Source: MWEI01 sp964600235
Lineage (GTDB): Bacteria > Desulfobacterota > Desulfomonilia > UBA1062
Length of the DNA: 64,000 nt
Direction of reading: 5' to 3'
NCBI GenBank assembly: GCA_964600235.1
Contig: CAZRIV010000013.1
Location: forward strand, 62,001 to 126,000
The position numbers were made by a program, and so were the translations under genes. The notes below the pieces were generated by a model. It worked only from the letters and a program-made list of their open reading frames with translations. It was not told the origin of the DNA and did no database searches. Shown here piece by piece: positions 35,134-44,148 of this stretch. Position 1 is the first letter of the stretch, and every line of letters starts with the position of its first letter.

Positions 35134-37257
35134 ATGATCACGAAATCAAAATACATATCTATCCTGATAATCTCATTGGTAGTTGTTATTCTCTCCTGCG
35201 GAAGTGATTCCCTGGCAGCCGATTCCCATAACCCTTCAGACTATGTTAAAGAACTGACACCCCTGAAGGAACACCAGCGAGTAACATTCGAGGTCATAAG
35301 AGAACTCAAGAAAAATCATTATAAGAAGGTCGCCATTGATGATGCCCTTTCGAGCAAGACCTTTGATCGTTACCTTTCGGATATCGATCCTTCTCACATG
35401 TATTTTCTCGCATCTGACATCAAGGAATTCGGGAGATACCGATATAGGCTGGACGATGGTCTTCTGAAAGGGGATGTGCATCCGGCATTTATGATATTCA
35501 ACAGATACCAGGAAAGACTTTCGCAAAGACTCATGCTTGTCATAAACAAAATCGAGGGTGGACTCAAGGACATCCCCCTGGAAAAAAATGAGTACCTCGA
35601 GACGGAGCGGGATAAAGCACCCTGGCCCGTTGATCGATCAGAGATGGAGACCCTATGGATCAAGTCGTTCAAGAATGACATTATTACCATGAGGCTCGAG
35701 GGAAAACCTATCTCTGAGATCTCAACCACCCTTTCTAAACGCTATTGGAGCCAGATTAAACGCCTCCACCAAACCACGAGTGAAGACGTATTTTCCATAT
35801 TCATGAACTCACTGGCAACAAGTTATGACCCTCATACCTCGTATTTCTCTCCGCGATCTTCCGAAAATTTCAACATTAATATGAGCCTCTCCCTAGAGGG
35901 GATCGGCGCCATGCTCACTACCGATAACGAACACACCAAGGTCGTACGAATCATCACTGCCGGACCTGCAGACAGATCAAAACAGCTGAAGCCCGACGAT
36001 AAAATAATTGGAGTGGGCCAGGGACCAGAAGGTGAAATCACCGATGTCATCGGTTGGAGGCTCGATGATGTCGTAGATCTTATCCGCGGCCCGAAGAACA
36101 CCTTGGTACGCCTTAAAATAATACCGGCAGATGCAGGTGATGACCATCAGACCAAGGTGATCAAGATCATGCGTGGCACGGTCCAACTCGAAGATCAAGC
36201 TGCCAGCAAAGAAGTCATGGAGATAGTACGGGGAGGCAACACCTATAAAATCGGCATAATCCGCATACCGACCTTCTATCTCGATATCAAGGCAATGCAA
36301 TCCGACAGTGACGACTACAAAAGCACTACCCGGGATGTAAAACGGCTTTTAAGCGAACTCAATGAACAACGTGTGAACTGCGTAATAATCGACCTTAGGG
36401 ATAATGGAGGTGGATCGCTACACGAGGCGAACACATTGACAGGCTTGTTTATCAAGCGTGGACCTACCGTTCTGATACGCTCTGCTGACGGCTCGACAGA
36501 AACACTTTATGACCGCGATCCGAAAACATATTATACAGGCCCCTTGGCAGTTATCGTCAGCAGGTTGAGTGCCTCCGCATCCGAGATATTCGCCGGCGCT
36601 ATCCAGGATTATGGCAGAGGAGTCATAATCGGAGACAACACCTTCGGAAAGGGTACGGTGCAGACGCTCCTGTCTCTTTCGCGTGGCCAGCTGAAAATCA
36701 CCACGGCAAAATTCTATAGAATCTCCGGAGAAAGCACTCAGCACCGGGGAATAGTCCCTGATCTGTATTACCCCAGCCTTTACGACAAGGGTTCTATCGG
36801 CGAAAGCTCCCTCAAGGATGCCATGCATTGGGATGCCATTAATGCCGTACCCCACTATGTCTTTGGAGACATGTCCCCCTACAAGGCCAAACTCCGCTCC
36901 ATGCATGCCGCACGCATCCGCCATGACCCCGACTACACCTATATATTGGGGAAAAGCAACTATCTCAAAGAGGTCAGAGACAGGAAAAGGGTCTCCTTGA
37001 AGCTTTCCCAAAGACTCCAGGAAAAGAAGGACAATGAAACCCGAAGGATTAATCTTGAGAATAAGCTGAGAAAGGCCAAGGGTCAAAAGCTTATTACAAA
37101 CCTCGACCAATTGAATGACGACAAGGATGAATCCCAGCGTACCAAACCTGCAAAAGATGATGCCGAACTTGTGGAAAGCGGCAACATCCTCGTGGATTTT
37201 CTCACCATTAAGAATAAGACCATTCCTTCGCAACAAGCTCAATCGGGAGCACAGTAG
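35134..37257 (+). CDS. prc: Carboxy-terminal processing protease (Prc/Tsp, S41 family)
   Basis: Periplasmic serine protease that trims or degrades proteins from the C terminus. Signal sequence ends VVILSC, a possible lipobox. Then come the Tsp N-terminal domain (about 60-230), a PDZ domain (SLEGIGAMLT... RLDDVVDLIRGPKNT) and the S41 catalytic core with the Ser/Lys dyad in SRLSASASEIFAGAI and DNTFGKGTVQ. A DUF3340-like helical C-terminal domain completes the E. coli Prc-type architecture, 707 residues. The frame is open from 35071, but the ATG at 35134 starts the signal peptide. Confidence 0.93.
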   Translation: MITKSKYISILIISLVVVILSCGSDSLAADSHNPSDYVKELTPLKEHQRVTFEVIRELKKNHYKKVAIDDALSSKTFDRYLSDIDPSHMYFLASDIKEFGRYRYRLDDGLLKGDVHPAFMIFNRYQERLSQRLMLVINKIEGGLKDIPLEKNEYLETERDKAPWPVDRSEMETLWIKSFKNDIITMRLEGKPISEISTTLSKRYWSQIKRLHQTTSEDVFSIFMNSLATSYDPHTSYFSPRSSENFNINMSLSLEGIGAMLTTDNEHTKVVRIITAGPADRSKQLKPDDKIIGVGQGPEGEITDVIGWRLDDVVDLIRGPKNTLVRLKIIPADAGDDHQTKVIKIMRGTVQLEDQAASKEVMEIVRGGNTYKIGIIRIPTFYLDIKAMQSDSDDYKSTTRDVKRLLSELNEQRVNCVIIDLRDNGGGSLHEANTLTGLFIKRGPTVLIRSADGSTETLYDRDPKTYYTGPLAVIVSRLSASASEIFAGAIQDYGRGVIIGDNTFGKGTVQTLLSLSRGQLKITTAKFYRISGESTQHRGIVPDLYYPSLYDKGSIGESSLKDAMHWDAINAVPHYVFGDMSPYKAKLRSMHAARIRHDPDYTYILGKSNYLKEVRDRKRVSLKLSQRLQEKKDNETRRINLENKLRKAKGQKLITNLDQLNDDKDESQRTKPAKDDAELVESGNILVDFLTIKNKTIPSQQAQSGAQ

Positions 37258-37283
37258 CATTCTTAATAACCAGGGAGCGCCCA

Positions 37284-38291
37284 ATGATGATACTGGTAAC
37301 AGGCGGGACCGGCTACATCGGCAGTCATACATGTCTTGAACTTCTCGAGGCGGGGCATGAAGTAGTTGTGATAGACAACCTCTCAAACTCCAAAGAGGAA
37401 TCTCTCAAACGGGCGCAAGAGATTTCAGCCAAGTCCCTCGTATTCCATCAGGTTGACCTGCTGGACAGGCTTGCCCTGACCGATGTATTCAACCAGTACC
37501 AGTTTGATGCGGTGATTCATTTCGCAGGACTGAAGGCTGTTGGTGAATCAGTCCAGCTTCCATTGAAGTACTATCACAATAACATTACCGGGACTCTTAC
37601 CCTGTGTGAAGTAATGGCCGAGCACTCTGTTAGGACCCTTGTCTTCAGCTCTTCAGCTACAGTCTATGGAGACCCTGCTTCTGTTCCCATAAGGGAAGAC
37701 TTTCCTGTCGGTCCGACAAATCCCTACGGCCGCACCAAACTGATGATAGAGGAAATCCTCAAGGACCTCTTCATGTCAGATCCAACATGGAAGATTGCTC
37801 TGCTCAGGTATTTCAATCCGATAGGGGCTCATGAGAGCGGCCGTATCGGTGAAGATCCCTCAGGCATACCAAACAATCTCGTACCGTATATAGCCCAGGT
37901 GGCGGTGGGCAGACTTCATGAATTGAAGGTCTTTGGCGATAATTACCCTACCCCTGACGGGACAGGCGTAAGGGATTACATTCATGTGGTTGACCTGGCA
38001 CAAGGTCATTTATTCGCCCTCCAAAAACTCACGGCCACTCATGGGGTAATCACTTATAATCTTGGAACAGGCCGAGGGTATAGCGTGATTGAAGTCATAC
38101 AAGCCTTCGAGAAGGCCTGCGGGAGGAAAATACCCTTTAAGATTTCAGAAAGAAGAGAGGGAGACATAGCCGTCTGCTATGCAGATCCCACCAAGGCCAA
38201 CTTGGAACTCGGCTGGTCTGCGAAACGAGGCATAGAAGAAATGTGTATCGATTCATGGAGGTGGCAGTCAAATAATCCCCAGGGGTATTGA
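37284..38291 (+). CDS. galE: UDP-glucose 4-epimerase
   Basis: Extended SDR enzyme interconverting UDP-glucose and UDP-galactose. NAD motif VTGGTGYIGSHT, then VIDNLSNS, HFAGLKAVGESV, SSSATVYGDP, catalytic Tyr/Lys in NPYGRTKLMIEE, and NPIGAHESGRIGEDP. 335 residues, normal. Two adjacent ATGs (37284, 37287) are possible; GGGAG lies about 10 bases upstream. It follows prc on the same strand after 26 bases. Confidence 0.94.
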   Translation: MMILVTGGTGYIGSHTCLELLEAGHEVVVIDNLSNSKEESLKRAQEISAKSLVFHQVDLLDRLALTDVFNQYQFDAVIHFAGLKAVGESVQLPLKYYHNNITGTLTLCEVMAEHSVRTLVFSSSATVYGDPASVPIREDFPVGPTNPYGRTKLMIEEILKDLFMSDPTWKIALLRYFNPIGAHESGRIGEDPSGIPNNLVPYIAQVAVGRLHELKVFGDNYPTPDGTGVRDYIHVVDLAQGHLFALQKLTATHGVITYNLGTGRGYSVIEVIQAFEKACGRKIPFKISERREGDIAVCYADPTKANLELGWSAKRGIEEMCIDSWRWQSNNPQGY

Positions 38292-38369
38292 TGGCCACGT
38301 ACTATTTGAAGATTCCAACCTTCTTGTGTATTCACCTAATATCACTCAATGGGTTATTTTAAGGATACC

Positions 38370-38699
38370 ATGAAAACCGGCAAAGATTCGGCACTATCGT
38401 CTGCCATAAGGAAACTGGCTGAGAAATACATCTCCAGGTTCGGGCATATACTTTCAGTCGAGATAGATTCTTCCACAAGGACCCTCATCGCCCAGGTTCT
38501 CCTGAAGGGTGAACCAGACCCCATAGTCTTTAAAGTCATAGGATTCGAGATCATTCAACAAGGCAAAACACACCTCGTTATTTTACGGTCTGTCAGCGCA
38601 TCTCGCCATTGGATGGATACACTAGCTAAAGATTATCTGCAGGGAAGGGCCTTTAAAATCCCTGCCCCGGTTGCAAAGGCCATATCGCTCCTGGCGTGA
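38370..38699 (+). CDS. Small conserved-looking hypothetical protein
   Basis: 109 residues, mixed alpha/beta: an N-terminal helix (SALSSAIRKLAEKYISRFG), beta strands (HILSVEID, TLIAQVLLKGE, IVFKVIGFEII, THLVILRSV) and a C-terminal helix rich in Ala/Ile. No membrane segment, signal or metal motif. The start at 38370 is chosen because AAGG sits five bases before it; an upstream in-frame ATG at 38349 has none. I do not recognise the family. Confidence 0.7.
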   Translation: MKTGKDSALSSAIRKLAEKYISRFGHILSVEIDSSTRTLIAQVLLKGEPDPIVFKVIGFEIIQQGKTHLVILRSVSASRHWMDTLAKDYLQGRAFKIPAPVAKAISLLA

Positions 38700-38773
38700 T
38701 CATATCCTTGCATTTTATCAAATACTCTTATAGTTTTGTGAACCAACTAAAAAAATAATCCACAAGGCCAAAC

Positions 38774-39685
38774 ATGCTTGTAAAAGATATACTGCGTGAT
38801 AACTCCCCCACATTCAGTTTTGAGTTCTTCCCGCCGAAAAACGATGCAGCATGGGACCATCTTTTTCATACCATAGCCGACCTCATGCCCCTTAAACCTT
38901 CGTGGGTCAGCGTTACTTACGGTGCAGGCGGTTCAACGCGTGAAAATACACATCAGCTGGTTATGCGAATCAAGAGGGAGACAAGCCTTACAGTAGTCTC
39001 CCACTTGACTTGTGTCGACTCTACTCAGGAGGATGTGTCAAATATCCTGGAACGCTACGCAGAAAACGGCATTGATAATATACTGGCGCTCAGGGGTGAT
39101 ATTCCCGCAGGCCGTTCCGGCTGGTGCCCCCCCACCGACGGCTTCAACCATGCATCAGACCTGGTCGGATTCATAAAAAAACACTTCCCTCACATGAGCG
39201 TAGGGGTCGCCGGTTTCCCGGAAGGCCACCCGGAAACCCCGAACAGACTCAAAGAGATCGATTATCTCAAGGTAAAGGTGGATTCCGGAGCTGACTACAT
39301 CATAACGCAGCTCTTCTTCGACAACAGGGACTTTTTCGATTTCTGCGAACGATGTGTCATAGCCGGCATCACCATCCCGATCATTGCGGGCATCATGCCC
39401 ATCATAACCAAGAGCGGTATGGTACGGATGGCCGAACTGGCAGCAGGGGCTCGCTATCCGGCTCAACTCATAAAACTGGTGAATCGGTCTCAATCACATG
39501 ATGAGATAGAAAAGATCGGTATTGAATGGGCAACGGGGCAGGTCAGCGAACTCCTGGAAAATAAGGCGAGTGGGGTACATTTCTACACACTCAACAACGC
39601 CCGGGCTACGCTGGGGATCTACAAAGCTCTTGGAGTAAAGGATTCATCACAAATGTGCCCCTCCTTGAGACTGCCCGGGTTCTAA
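38774..39685 (+). CDS. metF: 5,10-methylenetetrahydrofolate reductase
   Basis: FAD TIM-barrel enzyme of one-carbon metabolism. FSFEFFPPKND carries the catalytic Glu, followed by WVSVTYGAGGST, HLTCVDST, NILALRGDIP, VGVAGFPEGHPE, ITQLFFDN and IAGIMPI. 303 residues, normal. No acetyl-CoA-synthase or metV gene is adjacent, so its use in a Wood-Ljungdahl branch cannot be judged here. Confidence 0.94.
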   Translation: MLVKDILRDNSPTFSFEFFPPKNDAAWDHLFHTIADLMPLKPSWVSVTYGAGGSTRENTHQLVMRIKRETSLTVVSHLTCVDSTQEDVSNILERYAENGIDNILALRGDIPAGRSGWCPPTDGFNHASDLVGFIKKHFPHMSVGVAGFPEGHPETPNRLKEIDYLKVKVDSGADYIITQLFFDNRDFFDFCERCVIAGITIPIIAGIMPIITKSGMVRMAELAAGARYPAQLIKLVNRSQSHDEIEKIGIEWATGQVSELLENKASGVHFYTLNNARATLGIYKALGVKDSSQMCPSLRLPGF

Positions 39686-39775
39686 TCTCATTTCTCAGCA
39701 AAAAATTGATATCGGGGAGCCCCTGAGATTGCCGAGAAAGTAACCTCTTTAATAGAAAAACGGGATAGGTTCCTT

Positions 39776-40066
39776 ATGGAAGATGATTCCGGCGAAGCAC
39801 GGCTCATTGTAGACGGAGAACTGGATCTCCACATGTTTCGGCCAAAAGATATCAAAATTCTTGTTCCAGACTATCTTGAGGAATGCCGGGAAAGGGGAAT
39901 CCTGCGTGTAAGGATCATACATGGCAAAGGGACTGGTAGTCTGCGGAGAATGGTCCATACTATACTCGGCAACCTTCCCGGGGTTTGCTCTTATCGACTG
40001 GCTTCCGGGCTGGAAGGGGGATGGGGCGCAACCATTGTCGAACTTGCTCCAGATGAGAAAAAGTGA
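39776..40066 (+). CDS. Stand-alone Smr-domain protein
   Basis: 96 residues consisting of a single Smr (MutS2 C-terminal-like) domain: ELDLHMFRPKDI (the LDLHG motif variant with Met in place of Gly), RVRIIHGKGTGSLRR and LEGGWGATIVEL. Smr domains nick or bind nucleic acid; the LDLH and HGKG motifs hold the proposed active-site residues. It follows metF on the same strand. Confidence 0.88.
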   Translation: MEDDSGEARLIVDGELDLHMFRPKDIKILVPDYLEECRERGILRVRIIHGKGTGSLRRMVHTILGNLPGVCSYRLASGLEGGWGATIVELAPDEKK

Positions 40067-40334
40067 TCAGGCCTCACCTGAACCTATTGGTATCTCAAAA
40101 AACAATCTCTGTGTTTGACACATTATTCCCGATACATTCTCATCTTGTTATTAATCACTACTTTACAATCGTCATTACAGATTGTTATGTTTCCTTCTTG
40201 AAATTACTCATAAGATCGGGGTATGATAAATTCATGTGGTTAAGGTGTTGATTCAAACGGATTATACCTTACCGCAAGTGCTATGTTGACGCTTAACCCG
40301 TAAGCGGTAATTCCACTAAAACGAGGAGGGTATT

Positions 40335-40898
40335 ATGGTTCTGAGGAAAGTTTTTATAGTTCTGTTCGCAATGCTCTTTTTATCCGCATCGGCTTTCGCC
40401 GCCGATGTTGCCGGTATCAAGATGCCTGACACCATGAAGGCCGGGGGACAGGATCTTGTATTCAATGGTGGGGACAAACGCACCAAGTTCATGATGAAGG
40501 TCTATGTGGCTGCGCTGTATCTGAAGCAGAAAAGCAGTGATGCCCAGAAGATCATCAATGCCGATGAACCCATGGCCATCAAACTTCAGATCACGTCAGG
40601 AATGGTAACCCCTGATAAGATGAAAACAGCGATTGATGAAGGATTTGAGAACTCCACCGACGGCAACATCGTCCCGATTAAGGCCAAGATAGATGCCTTT
40701 ACCGCTGTCTTCAAGGACCTCTCCAACGGCATCATTTATGATTACGTGTATGTGCCTGGCAAGGGCGTTGAGATCTTCAAAAATGGACAGATGGCCGCAA
40801 CAATCCAGGGTCTTGATTTCAAAAAAGCCCTGTTCGGCATCTGGCTGAGCGATAAACCCGCCCAGGACTCACTGAAAGAGGCTATGCTCGGCAAGTAG
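40335..40898 (+). CDS. Exported chalcone-isomerase-like protein
   Basis: 187 residues with a clear signal peptide ending SASAFA-AD. The mature part resembles the bacterial chalcone isomerase-like domain: VAGIKMPDTMKAGGQDLVFNG, KVYVAALYLKQKS, LQITSGMVTPDKM, FTAVFKDL, GIIYDYVYVPGKG and ALFGIWLSDKPAQDSLKEAMLG. Bacterial members are periplasmic and of uncertain function. GAGGAGG precedes the ATG, and a strong terminator follows, so it is a single-gene transcript. Confidence 0.88.
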   Translation: MVLRKVFIVLFAMLFLSASAFAADVAGIKMPDTMKAGGQDLVFNGGDKRTKFMMKVYVAALYLKQKSSDAQKIINADEPMAIKLQITSGMVTPDKMKTAIDEGFENSTDGNIVPIKAKIDAFTAVFKDLSNGIIYDYVYVPGKGVEIFKNGQMAATIQGLDFKKALFGIWLSDKPAQDSLKEAMLGK

Positions 40899-40920
40899 TC
40901 TTTCTCATTCGAATGAAAGT

Positions 40921-40952
40921 GCCCGCAGGGCCGCTATGGCCCTGCGGGCTTT
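40921..40952 (+). terminator. Rho-independent terminator
   Basis: Twelve-base GC-rich perfect stem GCCCGCAGGGCC / GGCCCTGCGGGC (40921-40932, 40938-40949) with a 5-base loop, then TTT. It ends the chalcone-isomerase-like gene. Confidence 0.92.
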
Positions 40953-41267
40953 GCCAACAAAGTGTTAGCCCTGTACAGTAGTGTATGATTTGTTTCCCTA
41001 GGATAGTCCCCTGATATTCTTCAAGTTGCCGACCATGAATGACGAAAGATGCCCTATGGGCAGATATCCAGGCATACTCTACTCCTTGAGGACTGATTCC
41101 ATAGAAGTGCCTTCTTATGTTTTACTCTTAAGTATCCCGACAATGTGTAATTGCAAGAACGTATATTTTTATACTGTCTTCAGTCCCCTGGGGCAAGGCG
41201 ATGGCATGCCCCGTATAACGGCATGGCGGCAGCAAGATGTTGCACCCTTCAGCTTATGTGAGGCACA
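40953..41267. other. Intergenic region, nothing recognised
   Basis: About 315 bases upstream of the AI-2E-family gene, presumably holding its promoter. Apart from the GAGG ribosome site next to the start, no motif or gene is supported. Confidence 0.45.
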
Positions 41268-42335
41268 ATGAAAAAGGTCCTGCGCAAATGGCTCCAGCTC
41301 TATTTTTCAGATCCTCAACTCATGATACTCATTATCATCCTTCTGGGCGGATTTATTCTTATCTATTTCTTCGGGAAAATGCTCATGCCGGTATTCTTGT
41401 CCGTCCTTATTGCTTTACTGCTGGATAGTCTTATTGAGTGGCTGCGCCGTTTCAATGTGCGGAGAAACGCAGGTGTCTACCTCATTTTCATTCTTTTCAT
41501 GGCCCTGTTCCTTGACCTGATCATTATTCTGCTGCCTCTCATATCTCATCAGGTGGGCCAACTTGTTCAGGATCTCCCAACTATCGGGGCAAGAATAAAG
41601 ACAGACCTGCTCCTCCTTCCGCAGAGATTTCCTGGAGTACTCTCCGAGGCGAAGATCAACCAGTTTATCGCCCTGCTGGCATCTGAATTCAACGATCTCG
41701 GCAAGGATATCATCCAGATATCCGTATCTTCCCTTCGAGGCCTGATCGAGGTGATCATCTACCTGGTACTTGTCCCCTTTCTGGTGTTTTTCTTTCTCAA
41801 GGATAAGGAGATGCTCCTGGGGTGGATTCAAAGGCATCTGCCGGAAGAACGTGGTCTGGCCATCAAGGTCTGGGATGAGGTATACGACCAGTTTTTCAAT
41901 TACCTCAGGGGAAAGATCCTTGAGATACTCTTTGTGTGGGGGATTAATTATGCCGCCTTTGCACTACTCGGATTAAAGTATTCAGTGATCCTGTCCCTCC
42001 TCATCGGACTGGCCGTATTGGTACCTTATATAGGTGCGGCGGTTTTGTTTGTCCCAACGGTCATGATCGGGTTCTTCCAATGGGGACTTGGAGCAAACCT
42101 GATCTACCTCATCATTGCATATGCCTTCCTGCATGCCCTTGATGGAAATATCATAGCACCGATGTTACTCTCGAAGGTCGTGAAGATCCATCCGGTTGCG
42201 ATCATAATCTCAATCCTTGTCTTCGGCGGCCTGTGGGGTTTCTGGGGCCTTGTATTCGCCATTCCCCTTGCGACACTCCTGCATGCTGTTCTCAAGGCAT
42301 GGATCAGTACATCTGTCCCCGTCGAGGAATCATGA
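41268..42335 (+). CDS. AI-2E/PerM-family transporter
   Basis: 355-residue integral membrane protein with about seven or eight hydrophobic segments. Family features: VYLIFILFMALFLDLIIILLP followed by QVGQLVQDLP, a large soluble loop, FLKDKEMLLGWI, PYIGAAVLFVPTVMIGFFQWG, DGNIIAPMLLSKVVKIHP and IISILVFGGLWGFWGLVFAIP. Members export autoinducer-2 or act as Na+/H+ antiporters or general permeases; the substrate is unknown here. Confidence 0.9.
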   Translation: MKKVLRKWLQLYFSDPQLMILIIILLGGFILIYFFGKMLMPVFLSVLIALLLDSLIEWLRRFNVRRNAGVYLIFILFMALFLDLIIILLPLISHQVGQLVQDLPTIGARIKTDLLLLPQRFPGVLSEAKINQFIALLASEFNDLGKDIIQISVSSLRGLIEVIIYLVLVPFLVFFFLKDKEMLLGWIQRHLPEERGLAIKVWDEVYDQFFNYLRGKILEILFVWGINYAAFALLGLKYSVILSLLIGLAVLVPYIGAAVLFVPTVMIGFFQWGLGANLIYLIIAYAFLHALDGNIIAPMLLSKVVKIHPVAIIISILVFGGLWGFWGLVFAIPLATLLHAVLKAWISTSVPVEES

Positions 42336-42546
42336 TGCATACTGCACCACAATACTTCCATGCCGTTGCAGCAAGCAACTAAAATTCGGTTCATCCATCA
42401 CGCCTCTTTCTTTGTTCACAATGATCAAGAAACCACAGTTTTCTTCCGATATGTGAAAAGAGGCGTAGAATATTTGTGCCCTTATATTGAAAATTATGAA
42501 GAAAAAAGTGACATCAGGTTATCTTTCAAAATGTTGAGATGAGGAT

Positions 42547-43995
42547 ATGACAGACAACCTCGATCTTCCAAAGGGTATGCACATACTCATTGCCGACTCA
42601 AGCGCAGTTGTACGCAGCTTTCTGTCCCGCGAACTCGGCAAGTCGGGTGCCCTCATCTCCCTTGCCGATGATGGTGAACAGGCATTCGACCTTGCATCAT
42701 CGGGAGACATCGACCTGGTGATAGCCGATGTCGACCTCCCCAGGATCGGTGGAATTGAACTCTGCAGGAAGATCAAGACCAACCAACATACCCAACAGAT
42801 ACCCGTTGTCATTCTCGATTCGCTGAATACCGACGACGGCATTCAGAGGGGATATCAAGCAGGCGCAACCGCCTGTATCCCCAAGGAACAGTCAAAGGAG
42901 TCTCTCGTCGATGCAATAGGGAACGTCCTTCTCAAGGCCACCTTCCAGAGAGGACGTCTCATCCTGGTCGTGGACGATTCCCTTACCGTCCGCTCATTAG
43001 TGAGCAAGGGGCTCAAGGATGCAGGGTTTACCATTATCCAGGCAGAGAATGGGAAGGTGGCCCTGGACCTCCTCCGTCACCAGAAACCCGACCTCATCCT
43101 GAGTGATATCGATATGCCGGAGATGAATGGCGAGTCCTTCTGTCAGGCCGTTCACGCCGACCCCATACTCGCAACCATCCCATTCGTAGTCATGAGCGCC
43201 AACAACCAGCGGCCCATTATGAGGCGCATGCTTCAACTCGGAGCCGACTCCTATCTCGTAAAACCATTCAATGTAGAACAGCTAGTCATTACCATTGAAA
43301 AACTGCTTTCTGATCAGCTCTTACTCCTCCACAAGGAGAAAGAGCGTCTTGAAATTGAGCAAAGGCTTATACTCGCAAGCATTACAAGTCTTTGCAATGC
43401 CCTTGAAGCCAGGGATTCCTACACAAGGGGTCATTCGGAGGCGGTATCAGACATCGCTACAAAAATCGCCATGAAGATGGGCATCAGCGAGGAAGATATC
43501 GAGCTTATACGTCTCGGCGGCAAGTTGCATGACCTCGGCAAGATCGGGGTTGTCGACAGCGTACTGCTTAAGACAGGCAAACTCACCGATGATGAGTTTG
43601 CCATCATCAAGAAACACCCAGTCATCGGCGCTGAGATATTACGGCCGGTACCTTCCCTGGCACCGATCATCCCGATCGTTCTCTATCACCATGAACGCAT
43701 TGACGGGAAGGGATATCCCGAGGGACTCCAGGGAGCATCAATTCCGCTTTGGGCACGGATCACTGCGGTCGGAGATACGTACCATGCCCTGACAAGCGAC
43801 CGTCCTTATCGGGCCGGCATGCCAAAAGACAAGGCCCTCGAGATCATCCAGCAGGTTAGCGGGAGTCAGCTCTGCCCTGACTGTGTAGAGGTTTTTCTCA
43901 GGATGGAACTCTGGGACAATGCATCCACGGCAACCGACAAAGAAACTCTTCATAATACGTTTGAGCCCTTGATTGCCTCCAACACGCGCTCCTGA
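42547..43995 (+). CDS. Double-receiver HD-GYP cyclic-di-GMP phosphodiesterase
   Basis: 482 residues: receiver 1 (about 11-125, acceptor D61 in IADVDLPRIGG), receiver 2 (about 137-255, acceptor D187 in LSDIDMPEMNG), a coiled linker and an HD-GYP domain (about 275-465). The hydrolase has HD at 328-329 (GGKLHDLGKIG) and HHERIDGKGYP at 381-391, all metal ligands present, so it should degrade c-di-GMP. Receiver 1 looks degenerate at the usual Lys/Thr positions (VVILDSLN; CIPKEQ), so it may be a fixed or interaction module. A cognate kinase is not adjacent. Confidence 0.93.
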   Translation: MTDNLDLPKGMHILIADSSAVVRSFLSRELGKSGALISLADDGEQAFDLASSGDIDLVIADVDLPRIGGIELCRKIKTNQHTQQIPVVILDSLNTDDGIQRGYQAGATACIPKEQSKESLVDAIGNVLLKATFQRGRLILVVDDSLTVRSLVSKGLKDAGFTIIQAENGKVALDLLRHQKPDLILSDIDMPEMNGESFCQAVHADPILATIPFVVMSANNQRPIMRRMLQLGADSYLVKPFNVEQLVITIEKLLSDQLLLLHKEKERLEIEQRLILASITSLCNALEARDSYTRGHSEAVSDIATKIAMKMGISEEDIELIRLGGKLHDLGKIGVVDSVLLKTGKLTDDEFAIIKKHPVIGAEILRPVPSLAPIIPIVLYHHERIDGKGYPEGLQGASIPLWARITAVGDTYHALTSDRPYRAGMPKDKALEIIQQVSGSQLCPDCVEVFLRMELWDNASTATDKETLHNTFEPLIASNTRS

Positions 43996-44148
43996 TAGTT
44001 TTCTCACCATGTCATGTCTTGGAGTAACTCCTAATAACACACTCTCAAGAAACACATTGCATTCGGCAAATCTTTTGTTTATGTTTCGAAACAAAATTAA
44101 ACGTAATCCGTTACGCGACCTGTAACTACAGGTCAGGACAGCTGATAA

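Noticed and set aside
36418..37386. 322-codon minus-strand frame across prc and galE
   Set aside because: Overlaps two well-supported genes on the other strand; Cys/Leu-rich translation without motifs.
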